Of a DNA stretch of 7,058 nucleotides, positions 1 to 5,258 are shown piece after piece (the first letter of the stretch is position 1; each line of letters starts with the position of its first letter). A program made the position numbers and the translations under genes. The stretch is from contig JALHHX010000112.1 in assembly GCA_022837245.1 (NCBI GenBank), forward strand, positions 3,066 through 10,123. The letters run 5' to 3'. Source of the DNA: Lentisphaerota bacterium. GTDB taxonomy: Bacteria > Verrucomicrobiota > Kiritimatiellia > RFP12 > UBA3636. The notes beneath the pieces are model-generated. The model worked only from the letters and a program-made list of their open reading frames with translations, did no database searches and had not been told where the DNA came from.

Positions 1-1617
1 CATCGTGATCTTGTTCCCAACAAATTGAACAGCCTCAAGAAATACATCAGATATTTTTTTCCCAACAGGTTGCTCGACAACAACACGTTCAGCTCGCAGG
101 TGTTCGGGCTGATGTACGAATCGCTGCTTGGGATGGATGGCGAGACGGCGGAGTATGCGCCGGGGCTGGCGAACAAGTGGACGGTATCGGACGATGGCCG
201 AGTCTTCATTTTCTCAATCGATCCAGAGGCGCGATGGAGCGATGGCCGGCCGGTCACCGCGGAGGACGTGAAGTGGACGTTCGACGCGATCATGAACCCA
301 AAACACATGACGGGCCCGCACAAAGTCGCGCTGGCGACGTTCGTGGAGACGCCGCCGGAAGTGTTGTCGGAGCGTGAGATAAGATTCACCGCTTCGGAAG
401 TCCACTGGCGCAATCTGGGGGCCGCGGGCGGCTTCCCGGTGATGCCGAAGCACGCCTTCGATGGAGCGGACTTCAACAAAATCAACTTCGAGTTTCCGGT
501 GGTTTCCGGACCTTACAAAGTCGGCGAGATGCGCGAAAACCTCCACCTTGATATGGCCAGGAGGCGTGACTGGTGGGCGGGCAGCAAGGCGTCGAACAAG
601 AACATCTACAACTTCGACACCATACGCTTCGTGTTTTTCTCAGATTCTGACAACGCCTGGGAATCGTTCCGCAAGGGGCGATTTGATCTGCTGCCAGTTT
701 ACACGGCCCGCATCTGGGCGCAGGAGACCACGGGGGAGCGGTTTGACAAAAACTGGATCGTCAAGCGCGAGATCCGCAACCGCAAGCCGGTCGGCTTCCA
801 GGGGTTCGCGATGAACACCAGGCGCGCGCCGTACAACGATGTCCGCGTCCGCAAAGCACTGGCGCATCTTCTCGACCGCGAGACGATGAATGAAACGATG
901 ATGCACGGCTCGTACTTCCTGCATCGTTCGTATTTCGAGGACATATACGATGCGGCGCACCCCTGCACCAACATCTTCTACGAGTACAATCCGGGCAAAG
1001 CGGCGGAGCTGCTGCGCAAGGCCGGCTGGCTGGCGGATCCTGAGAGCGGCGCGCTGACGAAGGACGGACGCCCGCTAGTGCTCAACTTCGTGTCCAACAG
1101 CGGGACGTCGGACAAATTCCTTGCGCGCTACAAGGCCGATTTGGCCGAACAGGGGATAGGACTAGAGATAGAGCGCAAGGACTGGGCAGCCTGGGCGCGC
1201 GACATGGATGAATACAACTTCGACATCACGTGGGCGGCGTGGTCGGCCGGATTGCGGAAGGATCCAGAGGGCATGTGGTCGTCCAAGTACGCGAACAGCG
1301 ACGGCGGCAACAACATCACCGGCTTCAGCGACCCGCGCGTTGATGCGCTCATCGAAAAACAAAGGACTGAGTTTTCGCTCGTAGAACGCAACGAAATCTG
1401 TCGTGAGATAGACGCGATCCTGACGGACGCGGTGCCATATATTTTACTTTGGAACATGGACGCGACGCGTCTGCTCTGGTGGAACAAATTCGGAGTGCCC
1501 GAAAATGTGCTTTCTAAATACGGGTCGCACGAGGACGCCATGGTTTATTGGTGGTACGACCCCGATTCTGCGGATGCGCTAAGCGACGCGATGGAGAAAG
1601 GACTGACCCTCCCATGA
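1..1617 (+). CDS. ABC transporter family-5 extracellular solute-binding protein, YejA/peptide type (5' partial)
   Basis: The reading frame is open from base 1, so the start codon and signal peptide lie outside the window; 538 residues are visible. The protein should bind a peptide or similar solute in the periplasm and deliver it to an ABC permease. The family signature is clear near visible residues 51-98: YAPGLANKW, then WSDGRPVTAEDVKWTFDAI. Later come GFAMNTRRAPYNDVRVRKAL (a typical SBP family-5/YejA block), NPGKAAELLRKAGW, and a C-terminal part with KDPEGMWSSKYA, NNITGF, RVDALIEKQRTEF and LLWNMDATRLLWWNKFG. These resemble YejA-like proteins, which run to about 600 residues, so roughly 50-70 residues are probably missing. 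No permease or ATPase gene follows; folP does, with a 4-nt overlap. The transporter's other subunits must be upstream or elsewhere. Family assignment is strong; the substrate is not known. A possible TTG at base 25 is not the true start, because the family needs more N-terminal sequence. Confidence 0.92.
   Translation, partial: HRDLVPNKLNSLKKYIRYFFPNRLLDNNTFSSQVFGLMYESLLGMDGETAEYAPGLANKWTVSDDGRVFIFSIDPEARWSDGRPVTAEDVKWTFDAIMNPKHMTGPHKVALATFVETPPEVLSEREIRFTASEVHWRNLGAAGGFPVMPKHAFDGADFNKINFEFPVVSGPYKVGEMRENLHLDMARRRDWWAGSKASNKNIYNFDTIRFVFFSDSDNAWESFRKGRFDLLPVYTARIWAQETTGERFDKNWIVKREIRNRKPVGFQGFAMNTRRAPYNDVRVRKALAHLLDRETMNETMMHGSYFLHRSYFEDIYDAAHPCTNIFYEYNPGKAAELLRKAGWLADPESGALTKDGRPLVLNFVSNSGTSDKFLARYKADLAEQGIGLEIERKDWAAWARDMDEYNFDITWAAWSAGLRKDPEGMWSSKYANSDGGNNITGFSDPRVDALIEKQRTEFSLVERNEICREIDAILTDAVPYILLWNMDATRLLWWNKFGVPENVLSKYGSHEDAMVYWWYDPDSADALSDAMEKGLTLP
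1594..1602 (+). promoter_or_regulatory. Shine-Dalgarno-like site for folP
   Basis: GAGAAAGGA lies inside the 3' end of the solute-binding protein gene, with its AAGGA core 11 nt before the ATG at 1614. The spacing is slightly long, but the site supports 1614 over the in-frame GTG-type upstream start at 1548, which would place folP deep inside the preceding gene. Confidence 0.5.
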
Positions 1618-2444
1618 AGGATGCGGATATTCTCAAGTTCAAAGGGCGCGTGATCGAGCTGGAGAAACCAGTGGCAATGGGGATCCTGAACGTCACACCG
1701 GATTCATTTTCCGACGGCGGCAAGTACGCCGCCCTCGATGCCGCGTTGGAGCGCGCGGGACGCATGTTTGCTGAGGGCGCCGCCATTATAGACGTGGGCG
1801 GCGAATCAACTCGGCCTGGCTTCACCCCGGTCCCGGAGGAAGAAGAGGCTCGGCGCGTGCTGCCGGCAGTCAGGGAGATAAGGGCGGCGTTTCCGGGGTG
1901 TGTTATTTCAGTGGACACAATGAAGGCATATGTGGCTGAGCTGGCTGTCGAGGCCGGGGCTGACATAGTGAACGACGTTTCGGGGCTGGCAGACCCGCGC
2001 ATGGTGGAAGTCGTGCGCGGCACGGGCGCGGGGCTTGTTCTTATGCACGGCTACCGTGAACATGCGGGTGCGCCGCGCGCCGCCGCGCCTGGCGGACTCG
2101 GACGCTGGGTGTTGGAAGAGCTTTCGGCGTTGCTGGAAGAGGCGGTCTCGCACGGCGTCGCATGGGAGAGCATCTGCGTGGATCCCGGTTTTGGATTCGG
2201 CAAAAAACGCGAAGAGAACGGCGAAGTGCTGCGGAGCGTTCCGGAGCTCGCGGAGTGCGGGCGTCCCGTGTTAATCGGCGGATCTCGCAAACATTTCGTG
2301 AACGGCTTGTATCCGGAAGCGCGCGGAGACGTGGTCGCGGCAAGTGTGCGGTTCGCGGTCGACGCATTCCGTGCCGGAGGGAAAATATTCCGGGTCCATG
2401 ACGTGGTTGAGACTTGCGCCGCGCTCGGGATTGGGGTAGAATAG
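1614..2444 (+). CDS. folP: Dihydropteroate synthase
   Basis: This enzyme condenses 6-hydroxymethyl-7,8-dihydropterin diphosphate with p-aminobenzoate to give dihydropteroate, in cytosolic folate synthesis; it is the sulfonamide target. The 276-residue length is normal for the family. Both signatures are present: MGILNVTPDSFSDGG (22-36) and IIDVGGESTRPG (58-69). They are followed by SVDT (99-102), IVNDVSG (118-124), DPGFGFGK (190-197), GGSRKHF (222-228) and RVHDVVET (260-267). By alignment from memory with E. coli FolP, Asp101, Asn120, Asp190, Lys226, Arg260 and His262 match the pterin and phosphate ligands, so the enzyme should be active. One block diverges: after LMH (143-145) comes GYREH instead of the usual MHMQG/MHMRG form. 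The ATG overlaps the upstream TGA as ATGA, which suggests translational coupling, and cdaA begins 32 nt downstream. A longer frame from 1548 is rejected because its extra residues are not family-like. Confidence 0.97.
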   Translation: MKDADILKFKGRVIELEKPVAMGILNVTPDSFSDGGKYAALDAALERAGRMFAEGAAIIDVGGESTRPGFTPVPEEEEARRVLPAVREIRAAFPGCVISVDTMKAYVAELAVEAGADIVNDVSGLADPRMVEVVRGTGAGLVLMHGYREHAGAPRAAAPGGLGRWVLEELSALLEEAVSHGVAWESICVDPGFGFGKKREENGEVLRSVPELAECGRPVLIGGSRKHFVNGLYPEARGDVVAASVRFAVDAFRAGGKIFRVHDVVETCAALGIGVE

Positions 2445-2476
2445 CCGTTGAAAGAAATTAATGCGCCTGCGGCGGG

Positions 2477-3406
2477 ATGGCACGGTACCGCCGGCGCGGC
2501 GCGTGGCTGGGTATCGTGCGGGGAAAGCTCTTAGCGGAGGTCGTGAACGATTTCACTCAGTTTTTTGTGGTTGCAATAGACTTCCTCCAGATTCTAATTC
2601 TGGCGGTGCCGATTTACTTTCTGATCCGGTTCCTGCGGCGGACCAGGGGTTATAGGATTCTTATCGGGCTGTGCTTAGTGCTTCTCGGCATAGAACTGGC
2701 GTCGAGGATCCTGCACATGGACGAGATCAGCTGGCTGCTCAGCAACGTTGCCGTGAGCCTGCCATTCATGCTGGTGATCATATTCCAGCCGGAACTGCGG
2801 CGCATTTTTGCGGAAATAGGGAGCAGGACCACCGTCAAGTCCAGCACACCTGAGGTGGACGTTGTCAACGAGATATGCAACGCCGTCGAGGCGCTCGCCA
2901 GCCAGAAGATCGGCGCGCTTATAGCCGTGGAGCGAGGCTACAATCTAGACGAATTCACCAGCGTGGGCCGCGTTCTCAACGCACCGGTCGTGGCGGAGCT
3001 GCTCGCCACGCTGTTCTACCCGCACACGCCCATGCACGACGGTGGCGTTGTCATCCGCGACGGCATCATCCTCAGCGCCGGATGCGTCTTTCCGCTAGGC
3101 GATCTTTCCGACAAGCGAAAGGCGTTCGGGACGCGCCACCGCGCGGCGATCGGCCTCTCCGAGGTCACCGACGCGATCGTCATAGTCGTGTCCGAGGAGA
3201 CGGGGCTTATATCCGTGGCGTACCGCGGCGACATAGTGCGCGGGATAGAAATAAACGGGTTGCGCGAGATTCTCACCAACGGCATGCAACATGAAGACGA
3301 GCGCAAGACGTCGGAATCCATCGACGCCGTGCGAGACGCAACGCCATCGCCAGAGGAAGTCGACAGGGTGGCCCAGGCGATCGCCAAAATCAAGGAGGAA
3401 GGCTGA
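2477..3406 (+). CDS. cdaA: Membrane diadenylate cyclase (c-di-AMP synthase) CdaA/DacA
   Basis: CdaA joins two ATP molecules into the second messenger cyclic di-AMP, which controls potassium and osmolyte transport and cell-wall homeostasis. The N-terminal part has three hydrophobic segments (about 29-50, 60-77 and 84-103), followed by FQPELRR (103-109), a conserved block at the membrane/cyclase junction. The DAC domain follows: IGALIAVERG (145-154), TPMHDGG (184-190), GTRHRAAIGLSEVTDA (218-233) and VSEETG (238-243). The usual DGA motif reads DGG here (188-190); the RHR motif is intact. A charged tail of about 40 residues closes the protein. The 309-residue form starts at ATG 2477 and is somewhat longer than the B. 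subtilis enzyme (about 273), because of an Arg-rich N-terminus (MARYRRRGAW). A GTG at 2543 would give 287 residues and fit the family better. The stop overlaps the next start as TGATG. A neighbouring YbbR protein is the known CdaA partner in Firmicutes. Confidence 0.95.
   Translation: MARYRRRGAWLGIVRGKLLAEVVNDFTQFFVVAIDFLQILILAVPIYFLIRFLRRTRGYRILIGLCLVLLGIELASRILHMDEISWLLSNVAVSLPFMLVIIFQPELRRIFAEIGSRTTVKSSTPEVDVVNEICNAVEALASQKIGALIAVERGYNLDEFTSVGRVLNAPVVAELLATLFYPHTPMHDGGVVIRDGIILSAGCVFPLGDLSDKRKAFGTRHRAAIGLSEVTDAIVIVVSEETGLISVAYRGDIVRGIEINGLREILTNGMQHEDERKTSESIDAVRDATPSPEEVDRVAQAIAKIKEEG
2536..2540 (+). promoter_or_regulatory. GGAGG motif near alternative cdaA start
   Basis: GGAGG sits only 2 nt before an in-frame GTG at 2543 (residue 23 of the long form), which is closer than an effective Shine-Dalgarno site normally lies. 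The ATG at 2477 has only GGCGGG directly abutting it. Neither start is well served, so the cdaA start remains undecided between 2477, GTG 2516 and GTG 2543. Confidence 0.3.
3393..3398 (+). promoter_or_regulatory. Strong Shine-Dalgarno site for the YbbR-domain gene
   Basis: AGGAGG lies within AAGGAGGAA at the end of cdaA, 7 nt before the ATG at 3406. It is the best ribosome binding site in the window. With the TGATG stop/start overlap it fixes the start and suggests efficient coupled translation. Confidence 0.85.
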
Positions 3407-4335
3407 TGAAACTCAACCTGGAAAAAATCTCCAACCTGGGCGCCGGCTTGATCTCTGATCTCCAGAAAGCCTGCCAACGCCTCTTAGGTCCTAACGGCGA
3501 CCTCAAAGTGCTCGCGTTCATCGTCGCCGCTGTCCTGTTCGCGCTTGTGCGCGTGACGATCGGTTTCACCGACACTTACACCGTCCCAGTCAAGATCGTG
3601 GTTAAGGCCCCGGGCGTAGCTCTGCGCGATCAGGAGACCAGCGAGGTCGAGGTGACGCTCAAGGGCGCGAGCGAGGACATCCAGAAATTCGACGCCACGG
3701 GGCTCGCCATCGAAATCGTGATTCAAGAGGTGGCACCCGACGTGGTTGGAGAGCTCATACCGGTGCGCCGCAGCGACGTGCTCGGCGTCGGCAAACTTAG
3801 GGTGCGCGGCGTTGTGCCCGATGGCATCTACGTCAACTACGACCGCGAGGTCACCACCCGCCTCAAGGTTGCGCCTCCCAACCTAATCGGGAAACCGCTG
3901 CTCGGCGAGGCTAAGGTCCGTCTTGACGTGGGAGATGTCGTCGTCACCGGCCCAGACAGCAAACTCAGCTTACTGCGCGACAGGAGTTTCGTTTTGCCAA
4001 CCGAACCCGTGAACGTCGACGGCAAGACCCAGAACTTCTCTAAAAAAGTACGCATACTACCGCCCGCCGACTCCGGGATAACTTCCGTTACCCCGCCGGA
4101 AGTAGAGGCGGAAGTCGTGATCGTGACCCCCCCAGTGGAATCGATATACACCAACGAACCGCCAATAGTCGTTACCACCAACGGGCTTGGTGCCGCCCCA
4201 GCCACAAACGGGCTGGGCGCGATCTTGAGCTCGCACTCCCCCACTAACGAACCTGCCCGCCTTGAAGTGCCCGGCTCCCCGGTGCATCAGGCGCTGCCGG
4301 AGGCGCCGCCGCAACAGCCGCGGAAGAAGGAATAA
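3406..4335 (+). CDS. cdaR: YbbR-domain membrane-anchored protein, CdaR-type partner of CdaA
   Basis: This is a 309-residue protein with a short cytosolic N-terminus, one transmembrane helix (about 33-53, beginning DLKVLAFIVAAVLFALV), and extracytoplasmic YbbR-like repeats at about 56-145 and 147-240. The repeats show the expected pattern of alternating hydrophobic strands, VTLKGASEDIQKFD in the first and DVVVTGPDSKLSLL in the second. In Firmicutes, YbbR/CdaR proteins bind CdaA and modulate c-di-AMP synthesis; the 1-nt overlap with cdaA supports the same role here by inference. Only two YbbR repeats are evident, where B. subtilis CdaR has more. The C-terminal 65 residues are Pro/Thr/Asn-rich and low in complexity, with duplicated TNEP (249-252, 280-283) and TNGLGA (258-263, 267-272), ending in PPQQPRKKE. 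The tail looks like a flexible extension in the periplasm or cell envelope. The domain call is good; the regulatory function is inferred from synteny. Confidence 0.88.
   Translation: MKLNLEKISNLGAGLISDLQKACQRLLGPNGDLKVLAFIVAAVLFALVRVTIGFTDTYTVPVKIVVKAPGVALRDQETSEVEVTLKGASEDIQKFDATGLAIEIVIQEVAPDVVGELIPVRRSDVLGVGKLRVRGVVPDGIYVNYDREVTTRLKVAPPNLIGKPLLGEAKVRLDVGDVVVTGPDSKLSLLRDRSFVLPTEPVNVDGKTQNFSKKVRILPPADSGITSVTPPEVEAEVVIVTPPVESIYTNEPPIVVTTNGLGAAPATNGLGAILSSHSPTNEPARLEVPGSPVHQALPEAPPQQPRKKE
4149..4260 (+). repeat. Coding repeat region in the YbbR protein tail
   Basis: The DNA coding for residues 249-284 contains two TNEP-coding units (near 4150-4161 and 4243-4254) flanking two TNGLGA-coding units (near 4177-4194 and 4204-4221). 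The copies are similar but not identical, with synonymous differences such as GGGCTTGGTGCC against GGGCTGGGCGCG. This points to old duplication or compositional constraint rather than a recent tandem expansion. Confidence 0.5.
4327..4331 (+). promoter_or_regulatory. Shine-Dalgarno site for coaB
   Basis: AAGGA, within AGAAGGAA, lies 8 nt before the ATG at 4340 and overlaps the last codons of the YbbR gene. It supports 4340 rather than the in-frame ATG at 4262, whose extra 26 residues would be Arg-rich and unlike the CoaB family. Confidence 0.7.
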
Positions 4336-4339
4336 AACC

Positions 4340-4981
4340 ATGAAATTCCTCGTGACGGCCGGCCCCACGCGCGAATTCTTCGACCCCGTGCGCTTCCTCA
4401 GCAACAGATCCTCCGGGCGCATGGGATACGCCGTCGCGGCGGCGGCGGCGGCGCGCGGACATGAAGTGGTGCTAATCTCCGGCCCCGTCGCTCTCGCCCC
4501 GCCCCCAGCCGTGCGCGTCGTGAACGTCGTCTCCGCACTCGACATGCTTGCGGCCGTCGAAGACGAAATAGAGAAGTGCGACGCACTTGTGATGTGCGCT
4601 GCCGTGGCCGACTGGCGGCCGAAGGTGTTCAGCGAATCCAAGTTAAAGAAACGCGACATGGCCGCGAGGATCGAACTTGTGCCTAACCCCGACATCCTCT
4701 CGGCGCTACGCCCACGCAAGGGGAACCGCATATTCGCCGGCTTTGCGGCGGAGACAGGCAACCTTCTGGAAGAGGCACAAGGGAAGCTCCTGCGAAAAGG
4801 GCTCGACATCATCGTGGCGAACGACGTAACGCAGCCCGGAGCTGGGTTCGAGACCGACACCAACATAGTCACGATCCTCTCGACAGACGCCGAACCCGAA
4901 CACCTGCCCCTCATGGGCAAGGACGCCGTCGCCGTCCGCATAATCGAACGCATCGAACGGAAAGCCCCTGCTGCCCCCTAG
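4340..4981 (+). CDS. coaB: Stand-alone phosphopantothenate-cysteine ligase (CoaB)
   Basis: CoaB joins cysteine to 4'-phosphopantothenate through an acyl-nucleotide intermediate, in coenzyme A synthesis. In most bacteria it is the C-terminal half of the bifunctional CoaBC; here the 213-residue protein starts directly at the CoaB domain, with no CoaC flavoprotein (decarboxylase) part. Visible motifs are VTAGPTREFFDPVRFLSN (5-22), SSGRMG (24-29), the AAVADWRP block (87-94), KLKK (101-104), NPDIL (116-120), AGFAAET (133-139), and KGLDIIVANDV (153-163). Asn22 and Lys101 correspond, by spacing, to E. coli CoaBC Asn210 and Lys289, reported as important for the acyl-cytidylate chemistry. The gene begins 4 nt after the YbbR stop with a good ribosome binding site, so it is the last gene of the operon. 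A (GCG)6 run encodes Ala33-38. Identity is firm. Confidence 0.95.
   Translation: MKFLVTAGPTREFFDPVRFLSNRSSGRMGYAVAAAAAARGHEVVLISGPVALAPPPAVRVVNVVSALDMLAAVEDEIEKCDALVMCAAVADWRPKVFSESKLKKRDMAARIELVPNPDILSALRPRKGNRIFAGFAAETGNLLEEAQGKLLRKGLDIIVANDVTQPGAGFETDTNIVTILSTDAEPEHLPLMGKDAVAVRIIERIERKAPAAP
4436..4453 (+). repeat. (GCG)6 trinucleotide repeat within coaB
   Basis: Six consecutive GCG codons encode Ala33-Ala38, just after the SSGRMG motif. Slippage would add or remove whole alanines and keep the frame. Confidence 0.85.
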
Positions 4982-4987
4982 GGTTGT

Positions 4988-5034
4988 TCTGCGCACCGTG
5001 TGCCGTCGGCACACCCCACCTGGCAAAGCGCAGA
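4988..5034 (+). repeat. Nested inverted repeat downstream of coaB
   Basis: The outer arms are TCTGCGC (4988-4994) and GCGCAGA (5028-5034), a perfect 7-bp stem. Inside is a second perfect 7-bp hairpin, GTGTGCC (4998-5004) and GGCACAC (5008-5014), with a 3-nt GTC loop. It starts 7 nt after the coaB stop. There is no T-tract behind it, so it is not a standard rho-independent terminator. It may be an mRNA 3'-end stabilising structure or a pause site. Confidence 0.5.
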
Positions 5035-5044
5035 GAGGCACCTG

Positions 5045-5099
5045 AAATCGGGGGTCTCCACAGAAAACAGGCCAACAACTCGCTAATGAACCCCGATTT
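5045..5099 (+). terminator. Possible terminator or inverted repeat with long loop
   Basis: AAATCGGGG (5045-5053) and CCCCGATTT (5091-5099) form a perfect 9-bp stem around a 37-nt loop. The only T-run is TTTT at 5097-5100, mostly within the stem, so an intrinsic terminator is possible but weak. Its place between the operon end and the next promoter fits a termination role. It could equally be an operator-like inverted repeat upstream of that promoter. Confidence 0.35.
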
Positions 5100-5120
5100 T
5101 GCCCGCGCCCCTCAATTTTA

Positions 5121-5149
5121 TTGCACCCGTCTCCGCGTTCTGCTAGGAT
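5121..5149 (+). promoter_or_regulatory. Sigma-70-type extended -10 promoter for the propeller gene
   Basis: The -35 box TTGCAC (5121-5126) is followed by a 17-nt spacer and the -10 box TAGGAT (5144-5149), preceded by the TGC extended -10 element (5141-5143). An AT-rich stretch, AATTTTA (5114-5120), lies just upstream. The geometry is ideal and the -10 box matches consensus at 4 of 6 positions. Transcription should start near 5156-5157, about 100 nt before the start codon. Confidence 0.65.
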
Positions 5150-5160
5150 GAGCGGCGCAT

Positions 5161-5178
5161 GGAGGATCTCAACCCTCC
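5161..5178 (+). promoter_or_regulatory. Leader hairpin GGAGG/CCTCC
   Basis: GGAGG (5161-5165) can pair with CCTCC (5174-5178) over an 8-nt loop. The stem may extend through CGC/GCG (5156-5158 with 5179-5181) past a 2-nt bulge. It lies at the predicted 5' end of the transcript. No riboswitch family is recognised, and it may simply protect the mRNA end. Confidence 0.35.
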
Positions 5179-5246
5179 GCGAAACAGAGCAGCCGTCCGG
5201 TTGGTTTTCGGCCGGGGTTTACGCACTCAACACAAGAATGATGATT

Positions 5247-5250
5247 GGAG
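5247..5250 (+). promoter_or_regulatory. Ribosome binding site that sets the propeller start
   Basis: GGAG, within TTGGAG, lies 8 nt before the ATG at 5259. It favours this start over the in-frame ATGs at 5238 and 5241 and over the long upstream frame. The chosen start gives a clean signal peptide. Confidence 0.7.
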
Positions 5251-5258
5251 CCTCTCGA

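Larger units (their letters stand above)
4982..5258. other. Intergenic region between the coaB operon and the propeller gene
   Basis: These 277 nt hold no convincing gene. In order, the region contains a nested inverted repeat (4988-5034), a second inverted repeat with a long loop (5045-5099), a promoter (5121-5149) and the leader of the next gene, with a GGAGG/CCTCC hairpin (5161-5178) and a ribosome binding site (5247-5250). It is the only long gene-free stretch in the window. Confidence 0.8.

Noticed and set aside
1514..2023. Minus-strand open frame opposite folP
   Set aside because: It is antisense to conserved folP signatures, and its translation is low-complexity Ser/Arg/Thr with no recognisable domain.
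2461..2655. Plus-strand frame from ATG 2461 overlapping the cdaA start
   Set aside because: It is out of frame with cdaA, has no domain, and ends inside the first membrane segment region of cdaA. A frameshift in cdaA is not needed, because its frame is complete.
4057..4953. Long minus-strand open frame (298 codons) opposite the YbbR protein tail and coaB
   Set aside because: It lies antisense to two well supported genes, its translation is Arg/Ser/Thr-rich without family motifs, and such frames are common opposite GC-rich genes.
5121..5258. Longer N-terminus for the propeller protein
   Set aside because: The TTG at 5121 is inside the -35 box, and the extra residues would bury the signal peptide. 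ATG 5259 has a proper ribosome binding site.
5156..5258. Riboswitch in the propeller leader
   Set aside because: Only one short hairpin is clear; no known aptamer core was recognised.
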